A stretch of DNA of 64,000 bases from the NCBI GenBank assembly GCA_007258455.2, contig VDFB02193867.1, positions 570,567,328-570,631,327 of the forward strand, in the 5' to 3' direction. Below are positions 21,892 through 33,341 of the stretch, one piece after another. The notes under the pieces were generated by a model. That model did no database searches and was not told where the DNA came from. It was given only the letters and a program-made list of their open reading frames with translations. The stretch's first letter is position 1. Each line of letters begins with the position of its first letter. This DNA is from Sequoia sempervirens. Taxonomy: Eukaryota > Streptophyta > Pinopsida > Cupressales > Cupressaceae. Position numbers and translations under genes: made by a program.

Positions 21892-23183
21892 TGTTGATGC
21901 CAAAAATTGGCAAGGTAACAACCCTTTGTGTGAAACTCAGTTTATGGGGGACCTATTGCGCTAAACTGGGTGACCTCTGATTTTTTAAAGAAGTCAGCTT
22001 CTTCTGTAATTGGGGTTTGGAAAGGGAAAAGGAAGAAGATATAAAAATAAAGGATCTAACTAAGGCGATGTGCCAGAATTTAGATTAAATGCACGACAAA
22101 TCTATCTTTTGGATATGATCTAAGGGCTCGTTCAACAATTTGCTATGTCCTAGAATGACAAAAATTAAAGATTGAAGCATGAACAATGCATTCAATGACA
22201 TAAAATAATTTTCACACCCATTTACTAGAAAAAGGAGTCAAAAGACATGATCTAAACCAATAAACTTGCATTAAAATTATAGAAGTTCTACAAATGAACC
22301 ATTCAAACAATAATGACATAGTATAAAGTTAATCAAATAGCTCAAGAAAAATAGAAAGGCAAAACAATGGCACAGTCTGTGTGTCTTTCTGCAATAATCT
22401 AATAATAATAAAAAGGCCTGGTGGCTTTCTAAAATTTTGTATTTTCTGCAATTCTCAAACTCCTAGAACTCCAGAACCCCCTTTAGAAGCAAAGAGTAGT
22501 ATATATAGTGAGCATTCCTATCGCCTGGCGAGCAGTAACTGAAAAGATTTGGTATCCTGAGCAATCATGTAGTAGCAATGATTCCCCTTGGCCATTGTAA
22601 TAGAAAAAGATTTAGGCCATAGCATGTGATCGCTCCCCATCTAGGTGCATCCCTTGCGAATGATGGCAGTGGTCCCGACATAGTCTCGTGCAAACAAGTT
22701 TCGCCACCTAGTATAGGAAGTTAGAAAATGTGGTAGCATATCACAACCCATACTTCACTCCATCCTTTGCTTTGAAGAAGTATTCGCCGAAGAGACATGT
22801 GGCAGAATTTTGCAGCCCGTGGTTCATTCCTCCTCGCCATTGAAGGCTTGCGCTTGGAAGACACCTGGAGGCGTGCTCTTTCATTGGTGCCAACTATGGG
22901 GTCCACCAAAGCATATGCAAATGAAGGCTACGTGGCACACGGTCGGGGCCCGACTCAAAAGAGAAGGGAAGCAGCCTTTAAGTGTGTGCGGCGACAACAC
23001 ATGGAAACATAGCGGGAGCCGGTAGAAGAGCGAAGAGAAGAATCCCTTCAGAAAACACTAAGCAAACATGTGGTAGAGGTTGGTGGTCATTTATCAAAAG
23101 GAGCCGATGATGTTTATTTGAGGCATGGGCTGGTACTTAGCAAAAACAAAAACCCAAAGGGAGCTTGATAAATTTTATATTCA
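21892..23183 (-). repeat. 5' LTR of the minus-strand element
   Basis: Direct copy of 8310-9600. The minus-strand TATA box is conserved as CTATATATA at 22500-22508 (plus coordinates), about two fifths of the way into the LTR as counted from its 5' end. This would drive the gag-pol transcript. The GC-rich block around 22800-23030 forms the U3 side. Confidence 0.85.
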
Positions 23184-24299
23184 CACAAACCATTCTAGTG
23201 GATCTCATCACCTCCTTGTTTCCCCCATTATACTTGCACACAATAGTTATGGTTTAGTTTTATCCTTAGGGTTATATCTTCTATAGATTGGCACACCACT
23301 TTCATCACACATAAGATTACACATAGAACTTTTTAGGGATAAGTTGAGGCTAAAAATACCATCCTAGGGGGTTGAATAAGACAACTTCCTAAATAATTAA
23401 ACCTCAATTTTCTTCCTAATCGAACTTAAAACATCAATACTTGGATCTTATACGCACTTGTATAGATTCTATAGCCAGGCCAAAGTTTAGGGGATCAATA
23501 AAAGTATATTTTGATCATTTTAGAACCTCAAGAGAAATAAATACTAATTCCCTTGTGTCAAAGTGGCCAACACCAATTTCCATGTTTCAAAGTTACCAAC
23601 ACTAGTTCCTAAGTGTTAAAGTGACAAAACTATTTCCCCTCACAAATTCTAGTGTCTAAATTCATTAAAATATGCTAAAAATTTCTAGGGTCATCCATCT
23701 AGTTTCTCACACCATGTTTCTCTAGTCAAATATATCCTATCTTCATTTCTAGGGACACACATTCTTATATTTCTCTTTATTTCACATGTTCTTGTTCCAA
23801 TTCTTGTATTGTATTAACTTCATTTAAAAAAACTGAGTATATGTATTTTAATTTATGGGAGTATACTTTATATTCTTGTTAAGTTAATTTATTGAAATAA
23901 AAGTACCTATTTGATAGTTTACACTCTTTTACACACTATTAAACTAGGGTTCCTAAAATTTATCTTTTACATGAAACTCTCCTTGGGATCATATTATTGT
24001 TTTCTTACAATGTATCTTTGAATAATATTGGAGTTCCTTCTAATCATGCCTCCATATATCTTATATTGAACAAACACATGACATAAACATATATAAGGAA
24101 GAAGAAGAACAATATTATCTCTTTCAAAGTTTAATTGTTTTATGTGAGAACAATGTGAAAACTTCTAATAATTTCTCTTACATATTCCTTCACTATCACA
24201 CATGATATTATTTCACGCACATATGTTGGACACATCAAGAATGACCTTTCACATTACTTGAGTCACATCACAAGAAAATTGGAACACTTGGAAATTTAT
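23184..24299 (+). other. Right part of the interrupted LTR and eroded leader
   Basis: Resumes the sequence broken at 8309. Wording near 23270-23380 (CACACCACTTTCATCACAC, AGGGATAAGTTGAGGC, CTAGGGGGTTGAATAAG) is loosely parallel to the late part of the LTR at 3137-4250. There is no coding frame. The LTR right edge is not resolved. Confidence 0.4.
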
Positions 24300-25268
24300 A
24301 TCAATAATTTTTGAAAGTATAAAAATAATGATTATGCTATTGATATATTAAATAATCATTTGGTATATGAAAATTTGACTTATCCTTCACCTAATTGATT
24401 CATGACACATTATTTTACACATAATGATAGTGGTGAATCATTTCTTCATCTAAGATCCTTCAAAATTATATGCTTAAACTATTTTTAGGAGGAGATTTTA
24501 CTTTCTAGATTGTTTCCACAAAGCTATTATGCAATTACATGGTTTTATTTTTTACCTCATGTTTCCATCTCTTATTTTTTAGATATACCAAATGTTTTTT
24601 TTAGAATATTTTCAATAAAATATTGATCCTACCATCTCTATTCTTCAAATAATACAATGCAAATAAAGGGAACATGATATTTGCTAACACGAGCTTACAA
24701 CTACTGGATACTAATCTTCAAGGTTTATTTATCAAAGGTTTACTTCCACTTAGAAAGGAAAATGTGTTGTATGAATCTTATCATCAATTTTTAGATTTAT
24801 GTGGTAGTGTATACAAATGTGAGTGTCTAATTTGAAAATAGTTTACATCTTAATATTTCTACCCCTTCTCCTCCTTTCTATGAGTTTTCATCAATGTCAT
24901 ATTTATAACTTTGAGGAAATGAGGATGAATTTAATATCAACCATATTCAAGTGATGATACAAGTTGAGTTTACACCACTTTTCCTCACTTATTATGATCA
25001 TGATCATGATGAGGATGAAATTTAATCCTAAACATGGTGCACCTCTTTTTAAGTCAATGGATGGATATAGGGTTATACCACATTGCAATACTAATAAATA
25101 TTATGCTTATCGCCATACACATGGAAATACTATGGATAGATAACTTAAAATCAAATAGAGAATTCAAGATCTTAGTGACAAAGGGATTATACAAGTTGAG
25201 GATATTCATGATCATGTACATTCATCTCCAATACCTCCATCTAATGAGGCTAATCTTGAATAGAATTG
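24300..25268 (+). pseudogene. Heavily decayed Ty3/gypsy gag remnant
   Basis: The sequence is AT-mutated, but gag wording survives. Around 24480-24560 the translation reads LLSRLFPQSYYAITWFYFLP, the 'LRLFPRSLVGVALEWF' block of Tat-type gag; compare SLVGVALEWFSGLDFGIRSW at about 30510-30570 in the plus-strand element. At 25100-25262 it reads KYYAYRHTHGNTMDR, then LSDKGIIQVEDIHDHVHSSP, the CxxH block plus the 'IQDLIDKGIIQV' tail, with the first cysteine changed to tyrosine. Stops are frequent. This was an internal region following the LTR that ends near 23400; no later pol domain is seen. Confidence 0.55.
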
Positions 25269-26761
25269 AATAGTGAGGATTCCTCAAATATTAATGATGA
25301 CAAGTATGATAATTTTGATGGTAAACATAATAGATAATATTTTGAGGTTATTTGTGTGACTATAAAATAAAATGAAGATAAATGAAAAAGTAAATACATG
25401 ACATATAATCTTATCAGTTCTTTGAAATACTACATCACACTTGACAAGTCTTTGTATCAATTTTTATTCATAGAGAAATGCTTGATGACCATAAATCATT
25501 ATATATACAACATGACATTGATTTTACCTTGAGGGTATGGATTTAAGTGACACATATCTTGATAATATTGACATAGACATAATTGGTGTTGATGACTTTA
25601 TTGGTTAATATTTTCACTTATATCCTTACTTACCATATTATATATTGTGCTTTCACACATCTCTTTTATTTATTATTTTTATTTATTTTCTATGTACTTA
25701 GTTAGTAGGTGGATCATGAAAATATAATTTTTGTGGTACATATTGACACAGGTGACTAAGAACATGTATGTGTGATTCATGTTACTCCTTTTGTGTGTTC
25801 CTTATGTGTTTTCTTATTTTATTTTCCCCATAGATTTGGGATGATGTAAAGTTATGGAGTGATTGGAAACTACTCTCATCATGTTGACTAACACATGTAT
25901 ATCTTATTTTCTCTATGTTTTAAATTTTATCTTTTATTGAGCCATGATTGGTGTTTTCCTCCTTCCTCACCTCTTCTATTATTTTGTGAAATTCTTGAGA
26001 TTATGCTTTGGTATATGTTCATTCTCATTTCACATTCTACATTATTTATTGATTACTTGTATATCTTTAACACACTACTTTTGTCATATTTTCCTCACTT
26101 TAGGAAATCTCTTTTATGTCATTTATCTTGTTCTTCTTTAATGATAATCACATCTATATTAATTATCTTATGCTTACATGCTTATCTTATGATTACATAT
26201 TTGCATCTCATATGAAATATAATAAGCTTACATACTTACATATTATATATATCTATGTTTTAATGTTCTTATTTATAAATTTAGATATTATCTTTCGATC
26301 ATTGTCTTGAATATTGGGGGCACCTTTGTTGCCTCTTATCACATGTATGCTTTCATGATTGCATCTTGCTATCTAATCTCATGTTTGATACATGATGATA
26401 TTTATGAAACTTAATACATTTGATTATTCAAATTTAAATGGTCATATTTTTTACATTACTTTTTCCCTCCCCTCTAATTCCTTGCATCATTCACGTGCAA
26501 CATATTGGGGAGATATAAAATTATTGTTATTCTTATGGTGGCTCCTTTGCAACCCTACCTCATTTTATGATGAATTCTTTGCAACCCAACATGTTGCCTC
26601 TTGGTTATGTTGGATCCTTCATAGTCTTATATCATTTGATTTTGGTTGTTATGGCTCTTTTGTAACCCCTTAAGTTTTATGATTATGTGGACTCCTTCAC
26701 ACCCCCGCATTTCTCATTTTAATTTTAATTTATTGTTTGTTGACATTATTAAGTAGTTGTT
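25269..26761. other. No gene; AT-rich tail with short degenerate repeats
   Basis: No coding frame is supported. At 26532-26710 a phrase of the type TTATGRTGGMTCCTTTGCAACCC recurs about five times at 32-44-base steps (near 26532, 26565, 26603, 26647 and 26679), diverging along the array. Short purine-rich runs occur (for example ATTGGGGGCACC at 26313) but no LTR edge could be fixed. Confidence 0.45.
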
Positions 26762-27740
26762 GTAGACACTTGAAAATTCCTACCACATTTCTCATTAATT
26801 AAATAAATTAAAATGAATTAAAATAATGTATTTAGTTAAGTTTCCTATTTTCCTTAATGTCTAATCCTAAATAAATAATTCTCATTTATTTATTTGTTCC
26901 CCACTCCTATTTCACATGATTTAAATAAAACTTATTATTAAAATCCCACTTTTCCTCCTTAAATACCTAATAGGCTCTAATGAATCACTAACCTAATCAT
27001 TTATGCTTAAAAATCCATAAAATAAATTCTCTCCTTTTCTTCACCATCCATCTCACAACCACTTAACTAACTCATCCTCAACCATTGATCTTCTCAACTG
27101 ATTTTGACCATTGATTCACCCATTCCAAAATATATAAATCCACCCTTCCATAAGCCATTTTCATTGAACCTCATGAATGCACTGTTATGCTATCACACCG
27201 AGCACTTGCCATCCTTTCTCTTTTTATCAACAAATCCTTGAAGAACAAATGCCTCTGGTTAATTGATATTATTGTGTGGGTAAGAGTCTCTTTTGTTCAC
27301 ATTTTGAAGGTTTGTTCAATTAAACTAAGGCTTAAGTATATTTGAAATAAAATTTTAATCTTATGGTTTTGATCTTGATCTTTTTTTCATACTTTGCTGT
27401 ACAAATTTCTAGTGTTGATCCTCTAATAAAAAACCTATAAATTTACCCTTCCATAATCCATTTGGCGTGATCCTTAGTTTGAGATACAATGTCATGTTGC
27501 TACTATGAGAAACCACATTGTATCCTTTTTTCAACAAATAATCCTTCAAGGACAATCACCATTGGCATATCATGAGCCACACGTGGGTGAGAATTTGATG
27601 GTTTATTTCATTCATATTTTACAGTTTCTTTTCTTAAATTGAGGTGTAGGTAGATGTGTTAAATGGGGTTTTAATATTAGGGTTTTAATCCTCATTTATA
27701 TTTTATATTTTCTTATACATAATTATTTCTGCCTATTTTA
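26762..27740 (+). mobile_element. LTR-like sequence with an internal 303-bp duplication
   Basis: Starts TGTAGACACTTG with an AATTAAATAAATT-rich left part, the same style as the LTR at 42674 (TGTAGACACC, then repeated TTAATTAAATAA). A TATA-like TATATAAATCCACCCTTCCA lies at 27131. A second, diverged copy (CTATAAATTTACCCTTCCA) begins at 27435, with matching downstream words (CAACAAATCCTTGAAGAACAA versus CAACAAATAATCCTTCAAGG), so the promoter-proximal part is duplicated with a 303-base offset. The ends are not proven. Confidence 0.5.
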
Positions 27741-28993
27741 TATTATATTGAATTTTACTTATGAAATTTGGTGGTTATAGATTCCAAGATAAAGTTATCC
27801 CTACAAGAAGCACATGCATATCATTTCCCCTATTGTATCCTTTTTATATGCTCTTATTATTTGATTTCATTTTGGTTGCTTGAATTTATTTTAACAAGCA
27901 TCATTCATAGTAACTCACATAAAAATAAAAGTAGTAAAAAAATACTAGGTCAAAAGTTAAATCCTTACCAAATTTCCTCATTCCTTTTGGAGTCACTTTG
28001 ACCCTTTATCTTGAATGTAATAACTTAGTGTCCAAATGTCATATTTTTACAAGATTTGGCACACACATTGTACTTTATATATTTATGAGTCCTTGTCGCT
28101 TAGTGGTCTAGAACCAACCTTCACATTTGTTGTTTCTTACCCTAGTTCAAAACTAAACTACGATTATAAACCTATTTTAAAATCACATGTATAATTTTGA
28201 CCCCCAAATCTCTAAATTTATATTTTATTATGGGGACAGGAAAACTTCCAATTTTTTTAGGAATTGAATCAAGCATGAAATATTAATTATTTTGGTGCTA
28301 TGGTGTTGTAAAAAATATCTAGATACCTAATTCATTTGAGATTATTAGATAGCATTATCAATCACTTAGTAGTCAATCACTTCAAAATCTATGTGCATTT
28401 TATCATAACTTGATATCATAAGGATAAACATAGGCACTTGCATTTCTTATTGACAAGTCTTCAATTTGTTGAATTGATGTAAGGTATTGACTAAGGAAAT
28501 GAGTGCGTGGATAATTAATCACCTTCCTCTCCTAACACAATAAGTTATAATGGTGCTCTTGAGTACCACCAATTTCAAACAATAGAAGAAAACATATTTT
28601 AAAGAAACAAGACTTCAAAGTTTAAGGCCCCTAACTAGGGTCAATACCATAGAAAAAGGGTAAAAATTACAAGTGCACAAATTAAATCATTCCTATAATT
28701 CATTATTCATTACTCTTTATATGACTTACCATGGATTTCCATAAACCCTTGCCCTTGCCTTCCATCCCTTAATGCATCAATCATCTTAATATTTTTTAAA
28801 TTTATTGTACAAAATTTTTTAGCTTTTGAAGTTCTTATCTACTTGTATAAAAAAGAGGTTGCTCCATGTCCTAAGGATGCATTGGTTCGACATGTTGATA
28901 TTGTACTATTTTTTGGAACTAGTTCATACACCTCCTTTGTGTGAAGAATTTACCTCATATGTTAATCAACTTTGTAATTGTAGTGTAGAAAAA
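27741..28993. other. No gene seen
   Basis: AT-rich sequence with no coding frame, RNA gene or clear repeat. The right end runs into a weak purine stretch (GTGTAGAAAAA) before the LTR-like start at 28994. Confidence 0.5.
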
Positions 28994-29840
28994 TGTATCC
29001 CTTTACATTTTCACACTTTTTTGGGCCCTCCCTATTAAAACTCTACTTATTTAGGCTTTAATTGGTCCTATTTTGCATCCACAAGACTTATTTAATGCAT
29101 TTTTTGAGGATAATCCTGGCACTTAATAAATGAGAAATCATAATCTACTGTTTGAGGTTATGTGTTCCAGATCTAGTGATCTGGGACTCATATACTACTT
29201 TGGGCGTATGGGACCCACCTAGGTCTTGGGACCTAATTTTAAATGTTGCATTGAACTTAACACTTCTTGGATTTTGTGTCCTAGGTTTTAGCCATTGTGA
29301 CTCATATGCCCAACTTGGCGTATGAGTCTCGCTTTAACTTGGACCTATTTTAAATCAAATTTTTGGTAGGATTTTATTATCCTAGATCTGATGTAAGCTT
29401 GTAGTGTTGCAATTTTAGGAAATTCGGCATAAACAAGTATAAATACAAGGTTATTTCACATAATTTATCCTAACAAGAAATATAACAAGATCTAATCTTT
29501 CAAGTATTCAAGTATTATAGAAAATTTATGATCAAAAGAGAATTCAAGAGCATTCAAGAGAAAATCATCAAGCATTTGGAGAAACAGTCAAGATTCAAGC
29601 ATCATGTCAAAGTCTTTATGCATCATGTGTGTTTGTGAGCTAACATTTGTGATGTAGGTTTTCATGATTCAAGCAAGCATTCAAGAAAAATCTTTGGGCA
29701 TTCAATCAAGAGTCAAGATCCACATCCATTGGAGCAATTTTGTAGCCTTTATTTCAAGGGTTTGGTGAGTTGCAACATTGCATTTGTTCATTCATCATTC
29801 CTTCATGCTATTTCATCTCATTTCAAGGTTTAATTACCAA
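28994..29840 (+). mobile_element. LTR-like sequence with TATA box (right end approximate)
   Basis: Begins TGTATCCCTTTACATTTTC, related to the starts at 3137 and 7543. Internally it has a repeated phrase CTCATATRC...GGCGTATGRG near 29190 and 29308, and a TATA-like AGTATAAATACAAGG at 29437. Downstream is rich in TTCAAG words. It lies upstream of the leader block 29885-30391. It does not match the LTR at 42674, so it is not shown to be the 5' LTR of the plus-strand element. Confidence 0.45.
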
Positions 29841-29884
29841 AATGAGGTGACCGAGGCAAACCCCCATTCCCCAACAAAACAACA

Positions 29885-30391
29885 TTTTTCTCTCTTGATA
29901 TGTGTTTGCAGATCTAGGTGAATTGGAGCTTGAAGATCCTTTAAAGAAAAAGTTACAAAAGCTATAAAAGTTGTCAAGAAGTTGTCATCTTCACAGAAAA
30001 TGACCTATAGATCATAATTCAGACTTTTCAGACTTGAAGATCGGACAAGACAAAAGCTACAAAAGATCACTAGAGGCCACATAAATATCAGTCAAACCCT
30101 AATACTAGGACTAAATCACCCCTCTGGGTGTATAAGTTCAAGTACAACCCTTTTGGAATCTTTTTGTAGATTTTGCACAGTCACCAGAGGATTCCTAATT
30201 ATGCCCAAATTCTTGTAGCAGGACTAAATCGCCCTACCTAGCATATGAGTCTGAATACACTTCAAAAAGCAGAATTTAAGTGTTGCAAACCTTGCTTGGA
30301 TTCCATCATTCTTCCAGGTACTATTTTGTTTCATTCTCTTTTGTCAATTTTATTTTATGCTTTCAAGTTTCTAGGGTTTTGTGCATGAGTG
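29885..30391 (+). repeat. Gypsy leader block, repeated at 47035-47541
   Basis: From TTTTTCTCTCTTGATATG, then GATCTAGGTGAATTGGAGC, to CTAGGGTTTTGTGCATGAGTG, this block matches 47035-47541 almost base for base with scattered substitutions. It contains two parallel phrases GGACTAAATC(A/G)CCCYNCC-TATRAGTC. The assembly gap begins right after GTGCATGAGTG. In the copy at 47 kb the next bases lead into the second shared leader block (47550-47725), so the gap probably hides that block and the start of gag. Confidence 0.7.
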
Positions 30392-30491
30392 NNNNNNNNN
30401 NNNNNNNNNNNNNNNNNNNNNNNNNNNNNNNNNNNNNNNNNNNNNNNNNNNNNNNNNNNNNNNNNNNNNNNNNNNNNNNNNNNNNNNNNNN
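30392..30491. other. Assembly gap (100 N)
   Basis: Exactly 100 N bases, the usual placeholder for a gap of unknown length. It falls inside the leader/gag start of the plus-strand element, so the link between 29885-30391 and the gag at 30492 is assumed, not proven. Confidence 0.95.
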
Positions 30492-33341
30492 ATGAGGCTA
30501 TTTCCATGAAGTCTTGTAGGAGTTGCACTAGAATGGTTTTCGGGTTTAGATTTTGGCATTAGATCTTGGGGGGAACTAGTCGAGAAATTTGTGGAGCAAT
30601 TCTCTTTCCACATTGACCATGAGATAAATATAGCAACCTTGTGCCACACAACACAAGACGAAGGTGAAACATTCATTGCTTTCTTCCAGTGATGGAGAAT
30701 TATTACTAGTAGGTGTCCTGTCGAGATACCCGAAAAACGAAAGGTTACAATGTTTCAAGAAAACATTCATCCGAAACTCAGGAGTAACTTAAGGGTACAT
30801 TGCTGCATATCTTTTTCAGAACTCATGGAAAAAGGGGTGATAATAGAGAAGGATCTCATTGAAAAGGGTGAAATCAAAATGACAACATCCAATAGAAACC
30901 CAATAGTACAAAACACCCCCACTAACAGAAACAGATTCTGGTCTCGCAACAAAAATGTCACCAATGATGGGGTGGTGGATGCTAAAACATTACAAGCAAG
31001 ACCCCTCCTCACATTACAAGGACCTCATACTTTTGCCAACACGCTTAATGCTGTCAATCAACCTCCTAACATGGTCTCAAATACTCAACATCCACAACCA
31101 AGGAGATTTCAAAAATGTGAGTTCACTCCCTTAGGGGAACCCATTGAGTCAGCGTTCAAACAACTATTACAACACAACCTCATACAGCTGCAAGAACCAA
31201 GACAATACGATCCAAGACAGTTTAAACCAGCTTGGTGGGATGACAATGCCTTTTGTGATTATCATAGGACTAAGGGACATAACCTACAAAATTGTCGACA
31301 ACTGAAGAATATCATACAGGATCTTGTTGACAAGATAATTATTGAGGTTAGTGGACAAAAACAAAAGACATCCAACACTGATCATCAAGTCTTTTCAGAC
31401 CCACTACATGACCATGGGAAAGGAACTGTCCCCAGTTCGAGTACTAAGACCAATATGTCGGCCAATTATGTGAGTATCAAACATGATTATGATAGCGGAA
31501 AAATCATTCATTGCCTTCGCGTCGCTGATCAAAACATCAATACCATTACTATCAATGCTAATCCTGAGTGTGCAGTCAATACTCGTCGTACTAAGTTTAC
31601 TATTCCAGGCCCTCCGTCACAGCAAACACCTCAACCTTCCAAGTTACAATATAACCTACTTGACCAATTGGGGAAGACCCCAGCCCAAATCTCAATCTTG
31701 GAATTGTTGCGTATCTCCCCCGAGCATCGGTCTATCCTTGATAAGGCTTTACAGAACACCACAGTCCCTACTGACCTTGATGTCAATCATTTCCAGGAAA
31801 TGGTGGGCTACTTGACCAATAATCATCATGCCACGTTTTCTAAACAAGACTATGCCACAGACAAGACGAACCACAATGACCCTTTACATCTAGAAGTCCT
31901 TGTCGATGACACCAAAGTTAGACGAGTTTTGGTAGACGGAGGAGCAGGGTTAAATTTATGCACTTTAAAACTAATTAAGCCATTAGGTATCTTAGAAGCA
32001 TGCGTAGACACCACTAAGAGTATTGTTATTAAGGCTTATGATGATGAAGAACGAAAATCAAAGGGGGTGGTAACACTTCCTATCAGAATTGGTCTTGCGG
32101 TAATGGAGACAAAGTTCCAAGTCTTGGATCTCACCCTCCCTTATAACCTTCTGCTAGGTAGACCATGGATTCATGCCATGAAGGCGGTCCCTTCCACATA
32201 TCATCAATGTCTTAAATTCCCTTACAATGGCACCGAAATAACTATAGATGGTGATCCCGATCTTTTCCAGTATTGCACCAATCTAAAGGAGATCCCTCAA
32301 TGTCAAGTGCCAGTCAACCAAGAGGCCTCACCATCTAAACCATCTTCTTATGTTGACCCATCCACACTCACTCGAACATCTATTTCACCCTCACTTCCTA
32401 CCACTCCTAGGGTCAAGTTCCAAGACAAGGGTTGTGGAGAGTACTACATGAAGACTTCTTATTGTGTTAGTCATTTGGTTCCTCCTAAGTCATATGGTTT
32501 GCCTATAACAGGTAGGGGACAATCTATGATCACTATACATGTTCCCCCCACAACAACCTTCACTAAATGGGGTGAATTAAGCAAAGAGGTTGTAGATACA
32601 AAAGATGTCACTTCCTGGCTATACAAGGAAGATAATCAAGAACCCCTTTTACTAGCTCATATTCCTACAAGTCTATATGGGAAGGGTTTCAAAATCATGC
32701 AAAGCAAAGGATATGATGGAAAAAGTGGTTTAGGTTTAAACCAAGATGGCAGAGTGGAACCAATATTTGTTTCTCAATGGCCAAAGGGAGTAGGGCTAGG
32801 GTTTCAACTGATTCAGATTGGCGTTCCTAGTACTCCATCACCCTTACTTGAGGACGTACGTGCTTCAAAAGATACTAAGACATCTCATGAACCAGTAGAC
32901 CAACATCATTGTGACTCCCCCGATTCTAACAATTATGAGTGGGATTCCCTATCCTCTACTTCCTCCATGGACCTTGACAAGTTATTTGGAGAACTCGACT
33001 TGATGTTACGTTCTTCACCCAATCCTTTGAATTCCTGTCCACCAAAGAAAATGACAAAAGAGGAATGGTTTAAACACTACTATTGGGAATCACTCGATCC
33101 TATCTCTTGGCAACCTCAGCCACCTGTTTCCGATAGTCAAACCTTGGCATTAGGCCCACCTATTCATCCACCTAGACCCAAACCCAAGAGCAAAACGAAC
33201 TTGGTACAAGAATTTTGTAATCACATGAATAATTCAATCTTTACCTTGACCCCATTAGACTTTGATATCGACGATGACTTGCCCTTAGTTTATCCCCAAC
33301 TCATAGATTGGGATCAACAAGATACATGTAGACACTTTTGA
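30492..33341 (+). pseudogene. gag, protease and G-patch part of the plus-strand element
   Basis: One frame runs from the gap to 33341 with stops only at 30507 and 30693; the open part from 30750 is 863 codons. Upstream of 30750 it reads SLVGVALEWFSGLDFGIRSW (gag core). A CxxH block (FCDYHRTKGHNLQNC) lies at residues 167-183 of the 863, the protease at about 380-510 with VLVDGGAGLNLCTLKLIKPL and LLGRPWIHAMKAVPSTYHQC, and a G-patch-like segment GYDGKSGLGLNQDG at about 650-670. The protease active site is DGG, not the DTG/DSG of canonical retropepsins; I recall this variant from other plant Tat-type polyproteins. A frameshift just before 33341 leads on to the RT frame. The least decayed ORF of the window. 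Confidence 0.85.

Larger units (their letters stand above)
8310..23183 (-). mobile_element. Tat-like Ty3/gypsy LTR retrotransposon, 14.9 kb, minus strand
   Basis: Two direct repeats (8310-9600 and 21892-23183), both TG...CA bounded on the plus strand, enclose gag, protease, an extra RNase H, reverse transcriptase, RNase H and integrase, all on the minus strand. A 4-kb sense ORF and a short antisense ORF follow. By eye the LTRs differ at roughly 7% of the first 270 positions, so the insertion is old. Every reading frame is broken by stops and frameshifts. I see no clean 5-bp target-site duplication (left flank ends GAAAC, right flank starts CACAA). The Tat-like placing is inferred from the extra RNase H and post-integrase ORFs. 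It sits inside an older LTR (7543-8309 plus 23184 onward). Confidence 0.85.

Noticed and set aside
25895..26673. AT-rich Phe/Leu/Ile frames of 60-106 codons
   Set aside because: Low-complexity composition and no family resemblance.
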